Assembly (NCBI GenBank): GCA_937128505.1
Contig: CAKZMM010000198.1
Location: 1-39,680 of the forward strand
Reading direction: 5' to 3'
Source of the DNA: an uncultured Thermogutta sp.
GTDB taxonomy: Bacteria > Planctomycetota > Planctomycetia > Pirellulales > Thermoguttaceae
Length of the DNA: 39,680 nucleotides
Shown: positions 33,934 to 39,680 of the stretch, piece by piece
Position numbering within the stretch: the first letter of the stretch is position 1
Layout of the letters: every line of letters starts with the position of its first letter
Translations under genes and position numbers: made by a program
The notes under the pieces: model-generated
Told to the model about the DNA's origin: nothing
The model's input: only the letters and a program-made list of their open reading frames with translations
The model's database searches: none

Positions 33934-35301
33934 CTAAAACTGTATCGGGCTTTCTTGCGTTTCCGTGAGAATCTGAGTAATGGCGCGGATAATGCTGCGG
34001 TAATCCGGGTCCATGGGAACGTCGTGTTGTACGGCACGGGCCAGGTCTTTGACCTGGCAACTACCGGAGGCAAATTCGTCGCTGCCCGCGATGATAGCGA
34101 CCTTGAAGCCACGACGGTCGGCATATTTGAGTTGCACGGAAAGCTTCTTGGGCTCGGGGAAAACTTCGACCCCGATTCCCGCGGCGCGGAGTTGCGCGGC
34201 CAGCCGCAGATAATCGTGCAATCGCGCCGGATCAAAATAGGTGATAAGAACCGTGGCGGGTGTAGCAGCTTGGGGAACCCTGCCCAGCTTTTCCATGGCC
34301 GCTAAAAGCCGATCGATCCCCAGCGAGGCTCCGACACCCGGTAACTCTTGATCGGTATAAAGCTCGGCGAGGTTATCATACCGCCCCCCGGAGCAAACGC
34401 TTCCGATATCCGGTAGGGCATTGAGAAAAGTTTCGTAAACGGTAGCGGTGTAATAATCGAGGCCGCGTGCGATGGAGGCATCAATTCGGACCACTGCCGG
34501 CGGTACCCCCGCTGCTTCCACCGCCGCCACTAGCTCGCGGAGTTGGCTGACGCCTTGTTGGCCAACGGGTACACCGGTAAGAAGCTGATCCAATTGGGCC
34601 AGAACGGCGTCGTTGGAGCCGGTTATTTGGGTCGCGGCGAGAAACCGCTCGGCATCCGATGCATTTAGGCCAACGGCTTGCAGCTCATCGAGCACGCGCT
34701 CTCTGCCAAGCTTGCCTAATTTGTCCAGGGCCCGCAAAGCCGCCACACTCCGGTCGGCTAAGCCGAATTTATCGAGCAGGCCGGTAAGGACCAGCCGACT
34801 ATTGACTCGCAGCGTGATTTCCGGGAATCCCACGGCACACATCAAGTCGTAGATGACCAAGGCGGTCTCGATGTCGGAGGCCAACGACCGAGTGCCGATT
34901 GTATCAAAGTCGCATTGAACGAATTCTCGATAGCGACCCCGCTGGGGGTTTTCACCCCGCCACACCGTGCCGATTTGGTATCGCTTTAACGGGGTTCCCA
35001 ACTCGTGGATGTGCTCGGCAGAAAATCGCGCAAAGGGAACCGTCAAGTCGAATCGAAGCCCCACCCATCGACCACCATGATCTTGGAATTTGTAAAGCTG
35101 CCGATCGCTTTCTTCGCCCGCTTTGCCAAGCAGGATTTCCAGGTATTCCAGCGCAGGCGTGTCGATCGGGCTAAACCCGTAGGAACGGTAGACCCGCCGC
35201 GCGGTTTCCATGAGCCGCTCGCGGACCAACATCGCTTGCGGCAAATAGTCGCGGAAACCTTTGAGAACTCGCGGAACGATTCGTGTTGGGGGTTGACTCA
35301 C
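33934..35301 (-). CDS. hisS: Histidyl-tRNA synthetase
   Basis: The product is about 455 aa from GTG 35301 (preceded by AGAGGAT); the frame is open to 35349 and a TTG there is possible. It charges tRNA-His with histidine. The class II core is intact: VLKGFRDYLP begins motif 1, RYQIGTVWRGENPQRGRYREFVQCDFDTIG spans motif 2, IARGLDYYTATVYE is the histidine-binding HisA motif, and GGRYDNL plus GVGASLGIDRLLAAME form motif 3. The C-terminal anticodon-binding domain (about the last 95 residues, from VLITYFD) is present. Length and domain order are normal. It lies downstream of dnaE in the same direction, with a 386-bp gap, so co-transcription is uncertain. Confidence 0.97.
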   Translation of the reverse strand: MSQPPTRIVPRVLKGFRDYLPQAMLVRERLMETARRVYRSYGFSPIDTPALEYLEILLGKAGEESDRQLYKFQDHGGRWVGLRFDLTVPFARFSAEHIHELGTPLKRYQIGTVWRGENPQRGRYREFVQCDFDTIGTRSLASDIETALVIYDLMCAVGFPEITLRVNSRLVLTGLLDKFGLADRSVAALRALDKLGKLGRERVLDELQAVGLNASDAERFLAATQITGSNDAVLAQLDQLLTGVPVGQQGVSQLRELVAAVEAAGVPPAVVRIDASIARGLDYYTATVYETFLNALPDIGSVCSGGRYDNLAELYTDQELPGVGASLGIDRLLAAMEKLGRVPQAATPATVLITYFDPARLHDYLRLAAQLRAAGIGVEVFPEPKKLSVQLKYADRRGFKVAIIAGSDEFASGSCQVKDLARAVQHDVPMDPDYRSIIRAITQILTETQESPIQF

Positions 35302-35687
35302 CGCTGGATGATCCTCTTCAAGCTTCGTAATGACCTTGAGATTTCGCAATGATGCCGCAACACAGGGATTTTCCCGGGGTTACTCATGCTTTGAAACGAT
35401 AAAAATCTACTTCCCTCGCAAGGGCTCGGCCCCCCGGTGCCTCCACCTTCAGTATTCCAGCACGGTCGATTCTGCATGGGCAGAAGGTCTTCGCATGTCA
35501 TCTTAATTTCTGCCGCCTTGTGCGCCTTCGATTGTCTTGATGGTCTCTGCGGAACGCAGGTGGGGCCGATCGCTATTCTCAAAGATCGACTGTTACCAAC
35601 GGTTGCTCAAAAACGGATGGCTTTAAAACTGCTGCCGATCTTACGCCTTTTTCCAGCTCCCGATAAGTCGCGAGTCGATTTTTCCGC
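35302..35687. other. Spacer between dnaE and hisS
   Basis: No gene was recognised in these 386 bp. It should contain the hisS promoter if hisS is transcribed independently, but no clear promoter or terminator is visible. Confidence 0.5.
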
Positions 35688-38600
35688 CTATGGTCCCGGA
35701 GCACTTCTTCCGTTACCCGCAGCGCCTTGACCATTGCGCCCCCTGGAACGCTCCGCGGGGCCATTGCGGGCATTGGCCCGCCGAAACGGTGTCCCGGTGA
35801 TAATCCGCGTATACCCAATACCGAGTAACTCGTCGAGTTTTTCGCGGAGCTTTCCGGTAATATCGACCCTCAATGCTTCGCAGGACATCGGTACCCGAGT
35901 TCCATCCAATAGTTCGACTACGACTCGGATCGGACTTTCGCCGGGAAACTCCGCCAAAAGCCTCGCCAACCGATCGACGGTCTCCAGCGTGTGGCGAGCC
36001 TCGCAAATGCGGATGGCAAGCCCCCGGGCACAACGTTGCGGAAGTTCCTCCATGGGGACGATTTCATTGGCAATCAGGGTTACCGATTCGATGTCGCCCC
36101 GTCGGTCCACCGTCCCGGCTATAACGACTTTGGCATCTTGTTTCAGCAGCGATCCGTAACGGAGGAACGGTTCGGGCCAGAGAATGCAGCGGATGCTGCC
36201 GGTTTGATCTTCCAGATCGAAATTGGCATAGCGGTTGGGGACTTCGGGGTCGATTTGCCGCGTTCGACCCAGACGAATATTCCCCACCAGTCCGCCGAGG
36301 ATCACCTCAGTACGGTGCGCGAGGGTGGCAGCCTCCTTCACCGAGTGGGTGCATAGGTCCTCAAGGAGGCTTTGATACTCGGCCAAGGGGTGGCTCGATA
36401 GGTAAAACCCTAGCACCTCTTTTTCATAGGCAAGCTTGAGATGTTCGGGCCATGGGGCTACATCCGGCAGTCGCGGAGCGGTGGAACTCACCGATTTTTG
36501 CGGCCCGCCAAATAGACCCAATTGGCCGCTTCGGCGGTCGGAGGCAGCCGCGGCTCCCGCCTGAATGGCCCGATCCAATACTTCGAACCACTGGGCGCGA
36601 TGGCCGCCCAACCGGTCGAAGGCCCCCGCCTTGATCAACGCCTCGATCGCCGAGCGGCTAACGGTAGTCGGATCGAGCCGTTCGCAAAAATCGAGAAGGT
36701 CCCGGTAGGGACCCCGGGCACGTCGTTCGGACACGATCGCTTCGGCCGCGGAGCCTCCGCATCCTTTAATTGCGGCCAAGCCGAAGGCGATCTTTCCGTC
36801 GATCACCGCAAATTCGACCTCCGAACGATTGATGTCGGGCCAAAGGATCTCGATTCCCATCCGCCGGCAATCTTCTAGATGTTCCACCAGCGAGTCCTTC
36901 TGCGTGAAATTACGCATCGGAATATCGCTGGAAAGGAGCGCCGCCATGAACGGAACCGGCCAATGAGTCTTCAGATACGCCGTGATATACGCAATCAGCG
37001 CGTACGCCGTGGAGTGACTTTTGTTGAACCCGTAGCCGGCGAATTTTTCGATCAGGCTGAAGACTTCCTCCGCCTCGCGTTTCTTCAGCCCTTGCCGCCT
37101 TGCTCCTTCGAGGAATTGCTCGCGGAATTTGGCGATCACCGGCAGCTTTTTCTTGCTGATCGCCTTGATGCAGGTGTATGCATCCGCCAAGGGAATATCC
37201 CCCAGTCGGTTGAGGATGCGCATCACCTGTTCTTGATAGACCATCACCCCGTGGGTTTCCGCGAGCACCTGTTCCATCACCGGGTGTTTATAGTCGGGCC
37301 TTTTTCGCCCGTGCTTGACATCGATGTAATCATCGACCATTCCCCCTTTCAGTGGCCCCGGTCGAAACAGTGCGTTGGTGGCGATAATGTCGCGGAAATG
37401 ATCCGGCTTCATGCGCTGCAAAAGCTCGCGGATTCCCATGCTTTCGAGTTGGAAGATGCCTTTAGTTTCACCGCGGCGGAGCAGGGCAAAAGTCTCCGGG
37501 TCATCCAACGGAAAGCTATAGGGGTCAACCCGCTCGCCGGTGGTCTGCTCGATCAACTCCACCACTTTGGACAGAATTGTCAGGTTTCGCAGCCCGAGGA
37601 AGTCCATCTTCAGCAGCCCAACCGCCTCCACATCGCCCATGGCCCATTGGGTGACGATTTCCTCTTTCCCCTGGACCCGTTGGAGGGGGAGGTACTCGGT
37701 CAGCGGTCGGTCAGCAATCACGACCCCCGCGGCATGGGTACCGGCATTTCGTGCCAAACCCTCGACCTGCCGTGCTAAATCCACGATCTCACGAACTTCG
37801 TGGTCCGATTCATACGCCCGCCGCAGCTCCTCGCTTTCTTCCATCGCTTTGTCGAGGGTCATCCCGGGCCTTTCCGGGACCATTGCGACAATGGAATTGA
37901 CGCGGGCCAAAGGGATCCCTAGGGCCCGACCTACGTCGCGGATTGCTGCCCGGGCTGCCAGGGTGCCGAAGGTCCCGATCTGCGCGACATTCTCCTCCCC
38001 GTATCTCTGCTTCACATACTGAATGACTTCCCCGCGACGCTGCTGACAGAAGTCGATATCAATGTCCGGGGCCTCGCGGCGGTTTTCATCGAGAAACCGT
38101 TCGAAAAGCAGGTCGTATTCGATCGGACAAACCGGACTCAGATACAGGGCAAAAGCCACCAGCGATCCCACGCCTGAGCCGCGGGCATTGGCGGCGATCC
38201 ACCTTTCCCGGGCAAACCGCACGAAATCCCAAACCACCAAAAAGTAATTGGCAAATCCAAGTTTGTTGATCACATTCAGTTCTCGGTCCAATCGCTCCAG
38301 CACCTCCGGGGCCAATTGCCCATCGCGCAAACGTCGCGGATCGTGCCGGTACCGCTCGCGCAAGCCCTGCAGACATAGTTCCCGGAGGAATTCCTCGGAG
38401 CTTTTTCCCTCAGGCGGATGGAAAACCGGAAAATGCCGCACTCCTAGCTCCAAGTCGATGTTCGCCCAGGAGGCGATCTCCGCAGTACGGGCCAAAGCCT
38501 CCTCAAGGCCGGAGAAAACAGTGTACATCTCTTGGGGCGAGCGGAGATAAAACTGATCGCTCCCCATCCGCATCCGGTCCGTATCGCTGCGAAGCTTGCC

Positions 38601-39293
38601 GGTATTGACGCATATTAGAACATCTTGGGCAACGGCGTCTTCCGGCCGGACATAATGGACGTCGCTCGTAGCGACAAGCGGGATCCCCATGTGGGCCGCA
38701 AGCTTTGCGGTTTGCCGGAGGATGATCTGCTGCTCTTCGAGCCCGTTGTTCTGCACCTCGAGGAAAAAGCGATCGCCGAAAACCTGCCGGTACCAATCCG
38801 CCGCCTCACACGCTTGGCGAAATTGGTCGCTACTTTCCGTCGATACCAATCGGCTGATCTCGCTGGACGCACAACCGCTTAAACAGACCAAGCCTCGACT
38901 ATGGGCCGCAAGAAGCTCCTTGTCGATCCTCGGCCGATAGTAATATCCCTCCAGAAAGGCGAGCGACGATAGCCGGATCAGATTCCGAAATCCCTCTCGG
39001 TCAATGGCAAGTAGGGTCAAATGACTGGCTGCGTCTTTCGCACTGGCGGCATCTTTGTGGAATCGGCTTTCGGGTGCCACATAGGCTTCATAACCGAGAA
39101 TCGGTTTGACGCCGATAAGCTTCGCCTTTCGGTAAAACTCCAATGCCCCATACAAATTCCCATGATCCGTCAGTGCCAAGGCCGACATTCCCAAGGCCTT
39201 GGCCCGCTCGAGTAATGCGTCGATTCTCGCCGCACCGTCCAACAAGCTATAGTGGCTATGGCAATGAAGATGCACAAAGGGTGGTATTCCCAT
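35688..39293 (-). CDS. dnaE: DNA polymerase III alpha subunit
   Basis: The product is 1201 aa, the replicative polymerase catalytic subunit. The N-terminal PHP domain (about 5-280) looks metal-binding: His10 and His12 in VHLHCHSHYSLLDG, Asp19, His44 (LTDHG), Glu69, His91, Cys141, and Asp211/His213 (SDVHY), so an active exonuclease site is possible. The palm holds the catalytic aspartates in PDIDIDF (Asp410, 412, 414), preceded by ARGSGVGSLVAF (370-381). Further C-terminal landmarks are the helix-hairpin-helix region (GYGFNKSHSTAYALIAYITAYLK segment and IKGCGGSAAEAIV) and an OB-fold (VILGGLVGNIRLGRT to VVIAGTVDRRGD). It ends in a short Gly/Arg/Asn-rich tail. The start is plausible (AGG just upstream) but not strongly supported. 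Three repeats lie in the upstream region. Confidence 0.97.
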   Translation of the reverse strand: MGIPPFVHLHCHSHYSLLDGAARIDALLERAKALGMSALALTDHGNLYGALEFYRKAKLIGVKPILGYEAYVAPESRFHKDAASAKDAASHLTLLAIDREGFRNLIRLSSLAFLEGYYYRPRIDKELLAAHSRGLVCLSGCASSEISRLVSTESSDQFRQACEAADWYRQVFGDRFFLEVQNNGLEEQQIILRQTAKLAAHMGIPLVATSDVHYVRPEDAVAQDVLICVNTGKLRSDTDRMRMGSDQFYLRSPQEMYTVFSGLEEALARTAEIASWANIDLELGVRHFPVFHPPEGKSSEEFLRELCLQGLRERYRHDPRRLRDGQLAPEVLERLDRELNVINKLGFANYFLVVWDFVRFARERWIAANARGSGVGSLVAFALYLSPVCPIEYDLLFERFLDENRREAPDIDIDFCQQRRGEVIQYVKQRYGEENVAQIGTFGTLAARAAIRDVGRALGIPLARVNSIVAMVPERPGMTLDKAMEESEELRRAYESDHEVREIVDLARQVEGLARNAGTHAAGVVIADRPLTEYLPLQRVQGKEEIVTQWAMGDVEAVGLLKMDFLGLRNLTILSKVVELIEQTTGERVDPYSFPLDDPETFALLRRGETKGIFQLESMGIRELLQRMKPDHFRDIIATNALFRPGPLKGGMVDDYIDVKHGRKRPDYKHPVMEQVLAETHGVMVYQEQVMRILNRLGDIPLADAYTCIKAISKKKLPVIAKFREQFLEGARRQGLKKREAEEVFSLIEKFAGYGFNKSHSTAYALIAYITAYLKTHWPVPFMAALLSSDIPMRNFTQKDSLVEHLEDCRRMGIEILWPDINRSEVEFAVIDGKIAFGLAAIKGCGGSAAEAIVSERRARGPYRDLLDFCERLDPTTVSRSAIEALIKAGAFDRLGGHRAQWFEVLDRAIQAGAAAASDRRSGQLGLFGGPQKSVSSTAPRLPDVAPWPEHLKLAYEKEVLGFYLSSHPLAEYQSLLEDLCTHSVKEAATLAHRTEVILGGLVGNIRLGRTRQIDPEVPNRYANFDLEDQTGSIRCILWPEPFLRYGSLLKQDAKVVIAGTVDRRGDIESVTLIANEIVPMEELPQRCARGLAIRICEARHTLETVDRLARLLAEFPGESPIRVVVELLDGTRVPMSCEALRVDITGKLREKLDELLGIGYTRIITGTPFRRANARNGPAERSRGRNGQGAAGNGRSAPGP

Positions 39294-39314
39294 CCTGGTT
39301 TCCCTACTTTGATT

Positions 39315-39421
39315 CAGCTCGATTCTTCCTTTCTTTTTCGTTCCACTCGTTCTAATCAGCTCGATTTTTTCCCTTTTTTGTCCTTTTTATCCGTTTGGTT
39401 TCATCCGGCTCGATTTTTCCG
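39315..39421 (-). promoter_or_regulatory. Three direct repeats upstream of dnaE, possible binding sites
   Basis: Read on the dnaE strand the repeats are GGAAGAATCGAGCTG, GGGAAAAAATCGAGCTG and GGAAAAATCGAGCCG, located at about 39315-39330, 39357-39372 and 39406-39421. They lie 22-130 bp before the dnaE start, spaced 42 and 49 bp apart. They could be regulator sites or simple duplications; no known operator was recognised. Confidence 0.4.
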
Positions 39422-39542
39422 TGCCCCTTCCGTGGAATATCACGAAAAGCCCCGATGCGGTCCACAGGGGTTCATCCGTCCCGCCATTCGGGCCCTAGCT
39501 GAGCGCTGATTCTCTCGCCGGAGGCTTAAGGAGCTATTCTAC

Positions 39543-39631
39543 AATGCTCCCCCGGGCAGGCGGCAGGCTCTGCCCTGGGTTGTTGCTCGTCGGGCTCAAG
39601 TGGAATGCTCCCCCGGGCAGGCGGCAGGCTC
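39543..39631. repeat. Perfect 28-bp direct repeat pair with 33-bp spacer
   Basis: The copies at 39543-39570 and 39604-39631 are identical over exactly 28 bp (beginning AATGCTCCCCCGGG and ending GGCAGGCTC) and differ on both flanks. The spacer is 33 bp. The sequence is unrelated to the equal-sized pair at 6898-6986. Confidence 0.85.
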
Positions 39632-39680
39632 CCTAGAACATTACCGACCTGGTCCATGTGCCGGCGTTCAGGGCGATCGT

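Larger units (their letters stand above)
39294..39680. other. Repeat-rich region upstream of dnaE
   Basis: No gene is supported in the last 387 bp. The first 130 bp are T-rich on the + strand and contain three related copies of CAGCTCGATT; the end contains a perfect 28-bp repeat pair. The dnaE promoter should be in this region. Confidence 0.6.

Noticed and set aside
36879-37778. Open frame of 299 codons on the + strand inside dnaE
   Set aside because: Antisense to the conserved polymerase domain; no independent evidence of coding.

Overview
The window looks like chromosomal DNA from a planctomycete (Planctomycetota, probably near the Pirellulales). The evidence is a BBP7-type outer-membrane beta-barrel protein, a Tat-exported Gfo/Idh/MocA oxidoreductase, an arylsulfatase-type sulfatase with a HEAT-like tail, an Agl23-like GT-C membrane protein, large PAS-rich histidine kinases and low coding density with long intergenic gaps. 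The placement is inferred from gene families only; no rRNA or tRNA gene was seen. No phage, IS element or plasmid gene was recognised.

Layout. 1-1264: no supported gene. 1265-6662 (+): two exported TPR proteins, the first with a C-terminal CHAT fold that seems to have lost its catalytic residues. 6663-7608: repeat-rich spacer. 7609-8760 (+): BBP7 barrel protein, followed by a good intrinsic terminator at 8913-8942. 9204-19849 (-): six consecutive signalling genes, in transcription order HDOD protein, PAS histidine kinase, receiver-HDOD, receiver-degenerate HD-GYP, membrane PAS/GAF histidine kinase, single-domain receiver. 19850-20946: long spacer. 20947-25464 (+): lipoprotein with a discoidin-like domain, GT-C type membrane protein, Tat-exported oxidoreductase. 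25723-26991 (-): xseA. 27183-33081 (+): nitroreductase, sulfatase, MFS transporter, NCS1 permease. 33934-39293 (-): hisS and dnaE. 39294-39680: repeat-rich dnaE upstream region.

How the genes may work together. The most system-like part is the 10.6 kb signalling cluster. Two kinases share an unusual H-box and feed three receivers of one subfamily (all with a KPC motif after beta-5). None of the outputs is a DNA-binding or diguanylate cyclase domain: they are HDOD, a metal-site-less HD-GYP, or no output domain. This suggests signalling through protein-protein scaffolding. The TPR/pseudo-CHAT pair at 1265-6662 may likewise be a scaffold outside the cytoplasm. hisS, dnaE and xseA are housekeeping genes; the rest are typical planctomycete cell-envelope, catabolic and transport genes.

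A second theme is the intergenic DNA. Almost every spacer holds short direct or tandem duplications, different in sequence at each locus. Two of these are perfect 28-bp repeats separated by exactly 33 bp (6898-6986 and 39543-39631).
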